A DNA stretch of 64,000 nt from Candidula unifasciata (GCA_905116865.2 CAJHNH020002811.1:28986-92985), one strand, 5' to 3'. Counted from the stretch's first letter, positions 20,230 through 35,200 are shown. Notes: generated from the letters alone by a model not told the origin. Program-made: numbers and translations.

Positions 20230-23200
20230 CTGAAAAAAACAAAATGGGGAAGGGGGTGGAGTAAGGGAGAATAAGTTCTCATACCAGAGTTTACTACAGA
20301 TGAAGATTAATGATTCTCAAACTGCAGCATTTAGTACTACATCCATAATTATCAGCCGTGGAAACAAAGGATATCAATACACTACCAATAAACATGTACA
20401 AACAACTAAGCTTATTAAATATGTTGGCCAGAATTATTAAGCATTTTGCCCAGAGAAGCCAAAAACTGACACTTCCGGTTGGATCCAGTTTCCTGTAAAT
20501 GTCACTTTTCCGACTTGCCTACTGTGACCTGTTTACAAGATGTATAGTTAAAACAAATGGCTGAGCTGACACCTGCGCAAAAGTCTAGGCGGTCATAATT
20601 TAAATAAATTAACAATAGCATTTAAAGAGGTTTTCCTATGTTCTAAAGAGCTATTTTAAAGCTGAGATGACATCACATTTTCTCACAAGCCTCAGTGGTA
20701 AAGGTCATGGGGTCATAGCATGAGTCGCCTGATCAGTGTGTATTTTCTAGGTCCATAGGATGTATTCCATTAAATGCTTCGCTCCGTTCATGTTTACTGA
20801 TTAATCCTTTCATATATCTTTATATATAATTCAAAAATAATGTTAAAATGTCAATAAGTAGATTTTAAATTAATTTACTAGTGACCTGTGTAAAAAAAAA
20901 AATTTTTAAAGAGTTAAACAGTAGTGAAGCAGAACAGAAGAACAAGCAGGAGGAGGAGGAAGAAAAGGTGAAGGAAAATGGGGAGGTGAAGATGGAAAAG
21001 CAGAAAAAGCAGCAGGAGGAGGTAAAGGAAAAGGAGGTAAAGGGGACAAACAGAAGGAGCAAACAAGAAGAAGAACAAAAGGTGAATAGTAAAAGAAAAT
21101 GCAGAAGCAGAGGGAGAAAGACAATAATTTCTAACTAAGGAGGGAGTTCCTTTCATCTATCTTACTTTCTTTCATGTCAAGCCAGACAGAAATTTTAAAA
21201 GAATTTAAAAAAAAAAAAGGAAAAAAAAAAAAGAAAAAACATATTCAAAAGGCTTAACTGAGTTTTGAGCTAAGAATTGATAACACAGCAATCAGAATAT
21301 TCCCATAAGTTCTCCGTCCTCGTCTTCGGCAGCCAGAGAAAAAGTTCAAGTTTTGATGGTAGCAGAGTGTCAACCAAATCCCGTGGTCACTCATAACCAT
21401 ACTATTCTCTGGACACCAAAATGATTTATTTCTGCCTCTATATTGTTCACTTGCTTCCACCCAAAGAGTATTGACCACATTCAGCTTGTCATGGAGCATT
21501 GACCACATTCAGCTTGTCATGGAGTATTGACCACATTCAGCTTGTCATGGAGTATTGACCACATTCAGCTTGTCATGGAGTATTGACCACATTCAGCTTG
21601 TCATGGAGCATTGACCACATTCAGCTTGTCATGGAGTATTGACCACATTCAGCTTGTCATGGAGTATTGACCACATTCAGCTTGTCATGGAGTATTGACC
21701 ACATTCAGCTTGTCATGGAGTATTGACCACATTCAGCTTGTCATGGAGTATTGACCACATTCAGCTTGTCATGGAGTATTGACCACATTCAGCTTGTCAT
21801 GGAGCATTGACCACATTCAGCTTGTCATGGAGTATTGACCACATTCAGCTTGTCATGGAGTATTGACCACATTCAGCTTGTCATGGAGTATTGACCACAT
21901 TCAGCTTGTCATGGAGTATTGACCACATTCAGCTTGTCATGGAGCATTGACCACATTCAGCTTGTCATGGAGCATTGACCACATTCAGCTTGTCATGGAG
22001 TATTGACCACATTCAGCTTGTCATGGAGTATTGACCACATTCAGCTTGTCATGGAGTATTGACCACATTCAGCTTGTCATGGAGTATTGACCCACATTCA
22101 GCTTGTCATGGAGCATTGACCACATTCAGCTTGTCATGGAGTATTGACCACATTCAGCTTGTCATGGAGTATTGACCACATTCAGCTTGTCATGGAGCAT
22201 TGACCACATTCAGCTTGTCATGGAGCATTGACCACATTCAGCTTGTCATGGAGCATTGACCACATTCAGCTTGTCATGGAGTATTGACCACATTCAGCTT
22301 GTCATGGAGCATTGACCACATTCAGCTTGTCATGGAGCATTGACCACATTCAGCTTGTCATGGAGTATTGACCACATTCAGCTTGTCATGGAGCATTGAC
22401 CACATTCAGCTTGTCATGGAGCATTGACCACATTCAGCTTGTCATGGAGCATTGACCACATTCAGCTTGTCATGGAGTATTGACCACATTCAGCTTGTCA
22501 TGGAGCATTGACCACATTCAGCTTGTCATGGAGCATTGACCACATTCAGCTTGTCATGGAGTATTGACCACATTCAGCTTGTCATGGAGCATTGACCACA
22601 TTCAGCTTGTCATGGAGCATTGACCACATTCAGCTTGTCATGGAGCATTGACCACATTCAGCTTGTCATGGAGCATTGACCACATTCAGCTTGTCATGGA
22701 GCATTGACCACATTCAGCTTGTCATGGAGCATTGACCACATTCAGCTTGTCATGGAGCATTGACAACATTCAGCTTGTCATGGATGAATTCACCATCCAG
22801 TGGTGCAGAATCAGCTAGTATGTTCATTTCATAATACACCTGCCTGCACATCCAAGAGAAAATATATGAAAAAGAACAAACAAAATACGCTAACTACATG
22901 GGACCTCTGAAGTGTTTCTTAAAAGACTTAACTGACAACAGCCTATGATAATGTAGTTAGTTACCTTCACACTGTCACTAACACCATTATTGTTGAGACA
23001 GTCCACGAATGAGTCAAAGTCATAGGTCAGGCCTGGAACTAGGATTGGCACCTGCAATTGATCAAGAAAATTTATAGATACATACAGGGCATGTGTGGAG
23101 ACAGTCATGTGCTGCACACAAACTAAAATGGCATTTCTCAGACCGAGAAAATATTGACTTTAACTCGCTTGCATGTGCTGTGACATGGTTAAAGACTGAT

Positions 23201-26200
23201 ACTGGACTTTCACAATTGTGAAGAGGTATAGTGCAATTTAACTAGGTCACGATTCGGCATAAGACATTCTGGCCAGCTGGGTTGACTCCAATCATGCCCT
23301 TCCCCTAAGGTTTTCATTCTTCTTCTTCAACGTTTTGTCTTATAAGGGCTGTAGGCATATTATGTTGTGGATTCAGCAAAGCCCAACACATCTGATTTCA
23401 GCAAAGCCTAACACATCTGATTTCAGCAAAACCCAACACATCTGATTTCAGCAAAGCCCAAAACATCTGACTTTAGCAAAGCCTAACACATCTGATTTCA
23501 ACAAAGCCCAACACATTTGATTTCCGCAAAGCCCAACACATCTGATTTCAGCAAAGCCCAACACATTTGATTTCAGCAAAGCTCAACACATCTGATTTCA
23601 GCAAAGCCCAACACATCTGATTTCAGCAAAGCCCAACACATCTGATTTCAGCAAAGCCCAACACATTTGATTTCAGCAAAGCCCAACACATCTTATTTCA
23701 GCAAAGCCTAACACACATGATTTCAGCAAAGCCCAGCACATCTGATTTCAGCAAAGCCCAACACATTTGATTTCAGCAAAGCCCAACACATCTGATTTCA
23801 GCAAAGCCCAACACATCTGATTTCAGCAAAGCCTAACACATCTGACTTTAGCAAAGCCCAACACATCTGACTTTAGTAAAGCCCAACACATCTGACTTTA
23901 GCAAAGCTCAACACATCTGACTTTAGCAAAGCCCAACACATCTGATTTCAGCAAAGCCCAACACATCTGACTTTAGCAAATCCTAACACATCTGATTTCA
24001 GCAAAGCCCAACACATCTGATTTCAGCAAAGCCCAACACATTTGATTTCAGCAAAGCCCAACACATCTGATTTCAGCAAAGCCCAACACATCTGATTTCA
24101 GCAAAGCCCAAAACATCTGACTTTAGCAAAGCCTAACACATCTGATTTCAACAAAGCCCAACACATTTGATTTCAGCAAAGCCCAACACATCTGATTTCA
24201 GCAAAGCCCAACACATTTGATTTCAGCAAAGCCCAACACATCTGATTTCAGCAAAGCCCAACACATTTGATTTCAGCAAAGCCCAACACATCTTATTTCA
24301 GCAAAGCCTAACACATATGATTTCAGCAAAGCCCAACACATCTGATTTCAGCAAAGCCCAACACATTTAATTTCAGCAAAGCCCAACACATCTGATTTCA
24401 GCAAAGCCTAACACATCTGACTTTAGCAAAGCCCAACACATCTGACTTTAGTAAAGCCCAACACATCTGACTTTAGCAAAGCCCAACACATCTGACTTTA
24501 GCAAAGCCCAACACATCTGATTTCAGCAAAGCCCAACACATCTGACTTTAGCAAAGCCTAACACATCTGATTTCAGCAAAGCCCAACACATCTGATTTCA
24601 GCAAAGCCCAACACATCTGATTTCAGCAAAGCCCAACACATCTGATTTCAGCAAAGCCCAACACATCTGATTTCAGCAAAGCCTAACACATCTGATTTCA
24701 GCAAAGCCCAACACATCTGATTTCAGCAAAGCCCAACACATCTGATTTCAGCAAAGCCTAACACATCTGATTTCAGCAAAGCCCAACACATCTGATTTCA
24801 GCAAAGCCCAACACATCTGATTTCAGCAAATCCACAAATTGATAATCTGTTAGGGCGTGCTTATTAGGAGGCAGTAGATGTTTCCTTCAAAATGGGACCC
24901 TGGAACCCACAAGAGAAACCCACAAGTTTTAAGTATGTCATTGTCAAGAGACACCAACATATGCCATTAGGATTTTTATTCAATCAAATAGTACATCAAT
25001 TAAATCCAAATATTGTATGCATGATTGATACCAGACCTAATCTTCCTCCAATTCTTTATTTTTAGTTTTAACACTGGCATAGCCACAAACGCACCTGGAT
25101 TAACTTCTTGCGGAAATGATACAGCTTGTCATCGTAATCGAATGTGATGAAGAGGCCAATGGAGGCTTGGCTGAGTGATGTGTTCTGAAGTTTGACTGTA
25201 AACTTGAAGGTCGGACCAACACCTTGAACCTAGGGATCAAGATAAAAAGGAACTGAATTTACTGACTTATATAAACGAAAATACACAGAGTTAAAATCAA
25301 ATATTACTTCAACAAACACAGTCACAAACAACATATAAACTACAATACACAGAATAATAAACAAATATAAACCACAACACACAGAGTAATGAACAACATA
25401 TAAATTACAACACACAGAGTAATAAACAACAAATAAACTAAAACACACAGAGTTAAAAAAACATAAATTACAACACGCAGATTAATAACATAAATTACAA
25501 CAGAGTAAAAAACAACATATAAACTACAACACAGAGCAATAAACAACATATAAATTACAACACACAGATTAATAAACAATATAAAATTACAACACACACT
25601 GTTATAAACAACATATGAACTACAACACACAGAGTTATAAACAGTATATAAACTACATCACACAGTGGTATAAACAACCTATATACTACAACACACACAG
25701 TGTCACAAACATTTAAACTGCAACATACAGTGTTAAAAACAACATATAAACTACAATACACAGTGTCAAACAACATAAACTACAATATACAGTGTTATAA
25801 ACAACATATAAACTACAACACACAGTGTTTTAAACAACATACAAACTACAACACACACAGTGTCACAAAAAACATTTAAACTCCAGCATACAGTGTTATA
25901 TACAACATATGCTACCGACGGTCGGCTTATGGATCATGCTGATATTATCAATGCCCTCAGAGAAATGGGAAGGATAGAGGACTTTGGTGGCAGTGAATCC
26001 ACATCACTCGCCAGAATGGCAGACTTGGGAATTAAGATCGGCACAGCAAAAAACGAGACGCACACCGGACACGTCAGAAAACTTGTTAATCAACATAGAA
26101 CTGGTACTATTAGCCATCGGACGTTGGGGTTCATACTGAGGGGAGGATCTGAGCACCTATGGACATGTCCGGAGTGCAATGATGATAACCCAACTAACTA

Positions 26201-29200
26201 ACTAACTTACTAACTAACTAAATACAACATATGACTTACAAAAGCATTCAGTTTGATAGGTTCCATTGGATCAGAAGATATAGGACTCAAACTGTTGTCC
26301 ACAGCCTTGACATATTCTTTCATCACTCGCAGTCTCAGTCTGGCCAGGTCTCGCTGGAATGTTCTATGTATGGCTGTTAGTTGAAGATATTTCACAATAA
26401 ACAAAATATCCTCTGACACACACAATGTCACTACTTTAGTTGGGAGAAATTAATTCTTTAGTGGGAGGATATTAGACTTCAAAACATTAACTTGTGAACA
26501 CCCTTTAATCACCTTCAATCAACAGGTCCTTCACAAAATGTCACTCTCATTACAGCATGCCTTCAAGTCTCTCTTTCTCTAGCCAGTTCTCAGGCCCTAT
26601 GTGCTTTCATAGCCAATACATCTTCAATGTCCTTAATCCACCTTTGCAGCGGTCTCCCCCTGCCTCATTTTCAATATACTGTACCCTCCACCGCAGTTCT
26701 CTTCAGGCCACCATGACATTTAGCACGGCCAAAATGCCTCGGGACAGGGTGCTGTTTATGAGCCAATTCTTCTCGATGCTTAGATCATGTAAATTCAATA
26801 AGTTATTATTTATAGGTGCATTAAATTGCGCCAAGGTTGAACAGTAGCATAGCCAGCATATCTATATGTTGGTCTGGTGGTGCTAGTTCCGAATCTCCAG
26901 TTAAGTATATTTGGAAAGTGACATGGGTTCCCGGGTTGATCCAGAACATGTACTGGGTAGTGAAGGCAACCAACACAATATTAACCATAGATTAGCCCAC
27001 TGATTGCTGACTGGTCTACAAAAATATGACGCTAGCACCCTACAAAACATGTCAAAGCAAGAAAGAACAAATACATTAGAGTGTATTTCCCTTACAGCAG
27101 AGGTTCCCAGTTAGATAAGCCAGTGAACCCCCCTTCTAATTTTCAAACATCTATCATGGATCTCATAGATTTAATAGTCATGTTAAAAATTGAAAAAAAA
27201 AAAAATTATCTACATTCGAATTGTAAAAACAAAAAAGGGTTAAGGTTTTGTTTGAAATGATATCACAGACACCTTAAATATGTTCCACAGATCCCCAGGG
27301 GTCCATGTACCACTAATTGGGACTCACTGCTCTAGACCAGTGGCTCTCAACCTTCCTAATACTGCGACCCTTTATTACAGTTTCCTCATGTTGTGGTGAC
27401 CCAAAAACAATTATTTTCCTTCATAACTTGTTTGAATATGTGTTTTCCGATGATCTAAGGTGACTCATGAAAAGGCCGTTCGACCCAAAAAAGGGTCGCA
27501 AACTGCAGGTTGAGAACGGCTTGTCTAGAGGACTCGGCAAACCAACCCCAGCATCTCTTGGCTGTTTGTGGTTTCACTAGACAATTTGACATTCAGTAGT
27601 TTGTCACAGCTCTCTGAATGGTTGGCTCTTGATACCATTTTTGAAATCAATTCAACATGGTCTGCTGTTAAATCATCCCAGATGGAACTGAACCAGGTAT
27701 CCCAGAATCACAAATCATGTTCACAACCCCTATAACACAGACGGAGATAAACAGAAAAAGGTTTTTAAAAAAATGTGTTTTAACTTAGGAGATATTTCTT
27801 TTACTGATATGAGAGTGCTTCAAAATGAACATCAAAGGGACTACAAGTTCTTCCTCCTCTTCCGTGTTTACCTTATCACTTTGCTGACCAGCATTCCGGT
27901 GCATCCCTGTCTTCCATTACCGAGCGTTTTTGCAGATATATTTCAAAATAACTGGCTTTTTAATCAAATTCGTTATAAATTTAAAAAATGAGTAAGCTTT
28001 TGAAACCTTTAGAACACCATTATGAATGGTTGCTGCACATGAAAGGAAAAAAAGATATATTATGCAAATATGGCATGATCATGGTGGCCATCTTAAATAT
28101 GTTTGGTTATTTATAGAAATTTCAGGATATTTTTTTTTAAATCAACAACATTTTCCAGTTTTGAGCCGGTTTACAACACACTCCCATACTAACCTGAAGG
28201 CCTATGAATGCCTAAATGTCAACTGCCTCAGTATGATCCCAAGTGAGCTTTCATTGCCACATTTGCTGGCAAAGTCAGAATCATCTATACTACGAGTCAG
28301 GTTTTTGTCATCAGACTTGATAAAAAGGCTTATTATGACTTGTAACAAAAATTAACAAAATTTTGCTGAAAACAATGCTTGTAACAGCTCTAAATAATAC
28401 TAATCCTAGGTGCAGCAATCTTTGAATAATACAAATACCCAGATGAAACTTCATTCAAATACTATGAGTAAGGTCATCTATTTGCATTCTAGATGTCGTT
28501 AGTTCGATGATAGTCACATTTGGTAACCAAGGAACAGACCAGAAATTTGACGATCATCAAATTTGGTCAGCAAAGTGTTAAAGGGGTGGTTGGCACATTA
28601 TTTTGTGGTTTACAGACAAGCTATGATATCTGTGCCTTTTGACCCTGCACGTCAGATTTCAGCAAATCCGTAATTAGTTGTCTTTTATGAGATGGCCCTA
28701 TATGCCTAAAATGCAAATAGGCGTGGAAAAGAGTCCTTTTCTTTATTTTATTTTCAACACATGTTTGCTAAGGGACAGTGGGTATGTTTTTTTCTCTCGC
28801 TTATCCCCTGGTAAAACACACAGGCCATAGATCCGAGACAACAAAGGAACAAAATATACAGAAACATAAGTTTCAAGTCACATACCTACAGCATGCTCCC
28901 GTTCCCTCTGTGTCTGATCCACAAACAATTTGGTTTTCTTTGGCACATTTAGCTTGACACTTTGTGCTTTGGGAGGCCCAGCAGAAATGTCTTTCTCATC
29001 AAAATTTGCAGTTCTCTTCAAGATTTTCACATAAAGCCCTCCACCTGTAAAGACAAATTATATTTCCACCAAAGTTTCCACACAGATATGACACGCAAGT
29101 ACAGGTAAGTGATCTATTGGTGATGACCTATAAGTGATGTCCTAGGATTCATAAATGATGAGTTATGGGACATAGGTGATGACCTCTGATCTCTGGGTGA

Positions 29201-32200
29201 TGATCTCTGACATCTAGGTGATGGCCTATGACCTCTAAGTAATGAACTATCATTTCTGGGTGACGATCTGTGATCACATTAATGACCTGTGACCTCTAGT
29301 GATGACATATGACCTGTAGGTGATACCTTGGGATCCCTAACTGATGATCTGTGATCCCAAGGTCAGATTACCTGCGGTCTCTAGTTCAGACAGTTAAATA
29401 TTGACTTGTGATCCACAGATGATGACCTTTCATCTCTAGATGATGACCTATGATCGCTGGGTGATGACCTGTGGCCTCTAGGTGATGACTTATCATCTAC
29501 AGACAATGACCTATTTTTTTAGGTGATGACCTATCATCTCCAGGTGATAACCTATGATCTCTGGGTGATGACCTGTGACCTCTAGGTGATTACCTATTAC
29601 CTACAGACAATGACCTATTATTTCTAGGTGATTACCAACATGCTCTACACGTGACCAGTTTAAACTGAGGACTTACATTTTGCAGACATCACCAGTGTGC
29701 CATCCTCTCTACCAAACTTGCCAAAGCACATGCCCGTAATGACATCGTCCATCTTGATCACATCCACAAGAAACTTCTCCTTGTAGATATGGACTTCCTT
29801 GTTGCTAAGAGCAACGAGAACTGCTGTAAAACTTTTGGGCTTATAATCAATGACTTCCAGTGTAGTGATGCTCGCTGGCAGGCGGACCGTCCACAGTCTT
29901 TTACCCTGACGATTACAATTTATGTGTTTAATTAACTTGTCTTTTTCAACACTGAAAATACAGTTAAGCCTTATTTATTAAATCTGTTACCATGACAAAG
30001 ATTTTGGAAATTCTGATCATTAGTTGTGTTTTCAAGCCTAACAAATATTTTGAAAACTACAAGCTGACTTTACCTGACAAGTTCAAAATGCTTTAACTCT
30101 TTGAGGCCCACACGACGGTGTGAGCGTTGTTTGAGAGGGTTCCGTTTTGCCCAAACAAAGGTGTCATCGTCACTTATGAGTCCCTTAAATTTTGCTTCGC
30201 ACGCGGCTTCGTACTAGTTTCTAATGTTTGGAGGTACGATTTAACTTTTCAGGGAAAGTCACTCTGCCGAAATCCTTTTAGTTTCATTTCCTGGACTAAA
30301 CCACACTAAGATAATTTAAGAGAAAACACAGAAAATTTTTTTTTCAGCAGTTTATTTTCTAAGTTCGTTTTTGAGTGCCAAAAATACCAATGTTCCAACT
30401 ACAAGTACAGGTCGCAGAATGAGTCTTTTCTGCTGCCGAAGCTCTGAAATTGTTTCAGTTAGATGTTCTTAATTGTGATAATGATAATAAACATTTAGAT
30501 TTTTCGGAAAGTGATTTGGACGGTGAATTTTCACCAGTGAAGCTGAGCGATCAGCTGTTCGGAATCTAGTGATTCTGATGAGTTAATTACACAGACAATG
30601 TCCCATACTACCGTATTTATGATGTAAGAGAAGGAAAGTGCTCTAAACAAAGAGACAGTACTATACTATGGCTAAGCTACACTAAAATCATCGCGGCTAC
30701 AGTCTGTAAATAACTGTACAAAGTAAATAGTAAATAGTGTGTGTGTAATGGCTAATTTTTCTGCCATTTTTTCTCTGAAATTTTGCTCAGCACTCTGTGA
30801 GAACTAAGAGCTCCAGAGTGCTAAACTTACCCAGAAAGTTATTATAACTTTGGAATATGTTAGGAAATTGAACAAACTTTGAAGTTTTGTTCTCAAGTTT
30901 GGATATTCGCTACTCTTGTGGCTGCAACACCATGGTAAGTGAAGAATTTTTTTTGGTTAAATGTTGTCCTTGTGAAATTAACACCTGCTGAATTCTTCTT
31001 TCACACTAACTATAACAAAATTAAACAAACACTTATCATCGGATTCAAAATGTACATTCATTTCTCTTTTAAAAGATATACACTTTTTATAGGGATTAGA
31101 AGTATATTACAATCTCTACAGCCTTTCTTGTGCACCCTCCCCTCTGCCATTTTTGTAAAGAGAAATTAATTTGGGCCAAGTCTGTCAAAATTCATGGGCA
31201 TTAAAGAGTTGAGCGGCAGGTAAAAGCCTAACCCATAGTTTTGAGCTAAATATTTTTTTACATCAGGCTGTAAGTTGCTGTGCCAACAGTACATTCTTCT
31301 AATATGAAAATCCACACAGATGCCAACAAACAGTAGACCAAAGCAAGCAAAGATGTACAGACCAGGTGGGAAGCAAAGCAGAGGCCAACCATGCAAATGG
31401 TGGGTAGAGGAAACAAAAGAGTTCCTGGGAATCCTTATTTATGAAGCACAAAAACTGACACTTTCTCATAAATTATACTTCACCTCGACAACGCAATGAA
31501 TGAAAGGATCAAGATGAGAATGAGATGAGATGACACATACACACATGCACACGCATGCTCACACACACATACATGTACCACTTTCTGTAATAGTTTCTCT
31601 TATAAACATGGTGTAGGCACATGCTATACTAGACCAATAAATATATGTCAGGGATGTGACGGTTTCAAAAGTAGGTCAGGAGACTTCAAGATTATTTGAC
31701 AAATCAAAATTTAAAAGATAAACTGTCATCCACAACCACAAATTAACAACCAGAAGAAACAATGAACTATCATCTATATCCCAAGTCTAGATAGCGCTGT
31801 CAGATCTCTGTGTGTGGCAATAGCTTCAGATGACCTGTTATCTTCTACAAACCAGTCTGTCTAGCTTATATCGCAGTATAAAGTGTCATCCATACAGTGG
31901 CAAGGCGGGATCAATTTTCAGGTCCAAGTGTTAGTAGGTAACGACTACACTGGAAAGGGTATCAAGTGATATTGCAACCTAAGACTGGGGGGGGGTGTTG
32001 CCCCTCACACCTTGGATTATAGCAATGTAAAATGTCATCCATACAACCTAAGATGGGAGGTGTGGCACTTCACACCTTCACTGTGTAGCAATGTAAAGTA
32101 TCATCCATACAACCTAAGACTGGCAGCTGTGGCACTTCATTCCTTGGATGTTTATCAATGTAAAGTGCCACTCATGCAACCAAAAGAATGGAAGTGATAA

Positions 32201-35200
32201 CCTTCGATATTTAGCTGTGCAAAGTGTCATCTTTGTAACGTGAGAAGATAGGTTTTGCCCTACATACCTTGGATGTATAGCAATGTAAAGTGTCATCCAT
32301 GCAACCAACATAAATGTTTTTGTTGATTCTCTCCATCCCGACAGGTTGTGAGTTGAGCTCTATCATGTTTTTTGCAACATCTTTGCTGCCTCTAGGAATA
32401 ACAGAAATTAATTATTAAAAACCATTAATCTTTCAGTTATATATTTAACTAGAACAGGACTAGAGTCCAGAAGTGGATGAACAACCATAACTTTCTGCCA
32501 GAGTTTAAAGCTGGTGAATGCAAAGAAGAAGAAAAATATCTTTAACATATTGATTATTTTAGAAAATTAACCATTAGTTGTTGTTTCTGAAAATTTTTTG
32601 TAAGCAGACTGGTGGTCCACAAGAGGAAGATGAGAATCTAGCATAAGCAAATCAAAGAAACCCCATTCAACCATCTGACAAAGTTACATAAGGGCACCTC
32701 TATGGTTACTAAGTAACCTGCAGTCCAATGCAGGTGAGTCTAACAAAACAAATCAGAATTTCACCTTTTCAAAGTGTAGACACGTCCATTTCTGCAGGCA
32801 ACCACGATACGATAGTCAACATCAAACAGACCAGTGACACTGATAAACACTGGAACACTTGGCAGCTCCATCTGTTGATATAATCACAAGATGAAATGTC
32901 AATGAAGAAAACCAAGAACCGAGGAAGAAATCAAACAGATAACCAGCTTTTTAGACAGGACTGTCATTCATCTACCTAACAAACTCAGAAAGGCATACTG
33001 ATAAAGGTGGAGAAAGGTATGCTCCGTTTAGAGTGGCAAGCATTACTTCAGAGGCCCTCGTAGTAGGAAACCTTTGGATCTTTTCTCAGGGCAAGCAGGT
33101 GTGTTGGGAAAGAAATGCACTGAGTACGATGCACAGTGAGTGCCCAATGGTCTATACAAATAAGAGTCTAGCACCATATGTCCAAAGAACCACTGATGTA
33201 AAAAAAAAAAAGGTCCCTTACTTTTACTTACTTTTACAACAGTTTAGATTCTAACAGCACATTAACACTTTTACTTACTTTTACAACAGTATAGGTTCTA
33301 ACAGAACATTAACACTTTTACTTACTTTTACAACAGTATAGGCTCTAACAGCACATTAACACTTTTACTTACTTTTACAACAATATAGGTTCTAACAGAA
33401 CATTAACACTTTTTTTTACTTTTACAACAGTATAGGCTCTAACAGCACATTAACACTTTTACTTACTTATACAACAGTTTAGATTCTAACAGCACATTAA
33501 CACTTTTACTTACTTATACAACAGTTTAGATTCTAACAGCACATTAACACTTTTACTTACTTATACAACAGTTTAGATTCTAACAGCACATTAACACTTT
33601 TACTTACTTATACAACAGTTTAGATTCTAACAGCACATTAACACTTTTACTTACTTATACAACAGTTTAGATTCTAACAGCACATTAACACTTTTACTTA
33701 CTTATACAACAATATAGGTTCTAACAGCACATTAACACTTTTACTTACTTATACAACAATATAGGTTCTAACAGCACATTAACACTTTTACTTACTTATA
33801 CAACAATATAGGTTCTAACAGCACATTAACACTTTTACTTACTTTTACAACAGTATAGGCTCTAACAGCACATTAACACTTTTACTTACTTATACAACAG
33901 TTTAGATTCTAACAGCACATTAACACTTTTACTTACTTATACAACAATATAGGTTCTAACAGCACATTAACACTTTTACTTACTTATACAACAATATAGG
34001 TTCTAACAGCACATTAACACTTTTACTTACTTTTACAACAGTATAGGTTCTAACAGCACATTAACACTTTTACTTACTTTTACAACAGTATAGCTTCTAA
34101 CAGCACATTAACACTTTTACTTACTTTTACAACAGTGTAGGTTCTAACAGCACATTAACACTTTTACTTACTTTTACAACAGTATAGGTTCTAACAGAAC
34201 ATTAACACTTTTACTTACTTTTACGACAGTATAGGTTCTAACAGCACATTAACACTTTTACTTACTTTTACAACAGTATAGGTTCTAACAGCACATTACC
34301 ACTTTTACTTACTTTTACAACAGTGTAGGTTCTAACAGCACATTACCACTTTTACTTACTTTTACAACAGTGTAGGTTCTAACAGCACATTAACACTTTT
34401 ACTTACTTTTACAACAGTATAGGTTCTAACAGCACATTAACACTTTTACTTACTTTTACAACAGTGTAGGTTCTAACAGCACATTAACACTTTTACTTAC
34501 TTTTACAACAGTGTAGGTTCTAACAGCACATTAACACTTTTACTTACTTTTACAACAGTATAGGTTCTAACAGCACATTAACACTTTTACTTACTTTTAC
34601 AACAGTATAGGTTCAAACAGAATATTAACACTTTTACTTACTTTTACAACAGTATAGGTTCAAACAGAATATTAACACTTTTACTTACTTTTACAACAGT
34701 ATAGGTTCAAACAGCACATTAACACTTTTACTTACTTTTACAACAGTGTAGGTTCTAACAGCACATTAACACTTTTACTTACTTTTACAACAGTATAGGT
34801 TCTAACAGCACATTAACACTTTTACTTACTTTTAAAACAGTATAGGTTCTAACAGCACATTAACACTTTTACTTACTTTTACAACAGTGTAGGTTCTAAC
34901 AGCACATTAACACTTTTACTTACTTTTACAACAGTGTAGGTTCTAACAGCACATTAACACTTTTACTTACTTTTACAACAGTTTGGGACTGAGCCTCGAG
35001 AGGCAGGGGGTAAGAAGTGTTGGTGTTGTGGGTAGTGGGTTCCCCCCCTTACTTCACCCTAGGTCTAGTGAATATCTGTTCACGAAAGGAGCGTCCATTG
35101 TGGTGTCAGCCTCTTGACCTAGCAAAACCTCTCTTACCTCAAGACCATTGTGCGTGGCGAAGAGTCACAGCCTCCCCGAGGTAGTCCCGGTAACTGGGGG

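Larger units (their letters stand above)
20230..22964 (-). other. BBS1 last intron
   Basis: Holds a purine-rich low-complexity tract (about 20925-21125, a Lys/Glu-rich chance frame), A-runs near 21207-21238, and a LINE fragment swollen by the 28-bp minisatellite. No exon is recognised within it. Confidence 0.8.
25230..26239 (-). other. BBS1 intron
   Basis: Contains the 33-bp array and a plus-strand LINE tail fragment; nothing else is recognised. Confidence 0.8.
26374..28885 (-). other. BBS1 intron rich in dispersed repeats
   Basis: Holds a LINE tail (about 26515-26790), a SINE-like stretch (about 26920-27060), a hAT-type MITE, SINE A (about 27540-27745) and a SINE B 3' end (about 28650-28765). 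The stretch 27750-28640 is AT-rich and unassigned. Confidence 0.75.

Noticed and set aside
20881..21138. Lys/Glu-rich plus-strand frame of 85 codons
   Set aside because: Pure purine low complexity; open on the other strand too, with no domain.
21469..24830. CRISPR-like regular arrays
   Set aside because: Units are contiguous with no unique spacers, in a eukaryotic intron.
25230..25776. Overlapping minus frames rich in CCSLYVVF
   Set aside because: Artefact of the 33-bp minisatellite.
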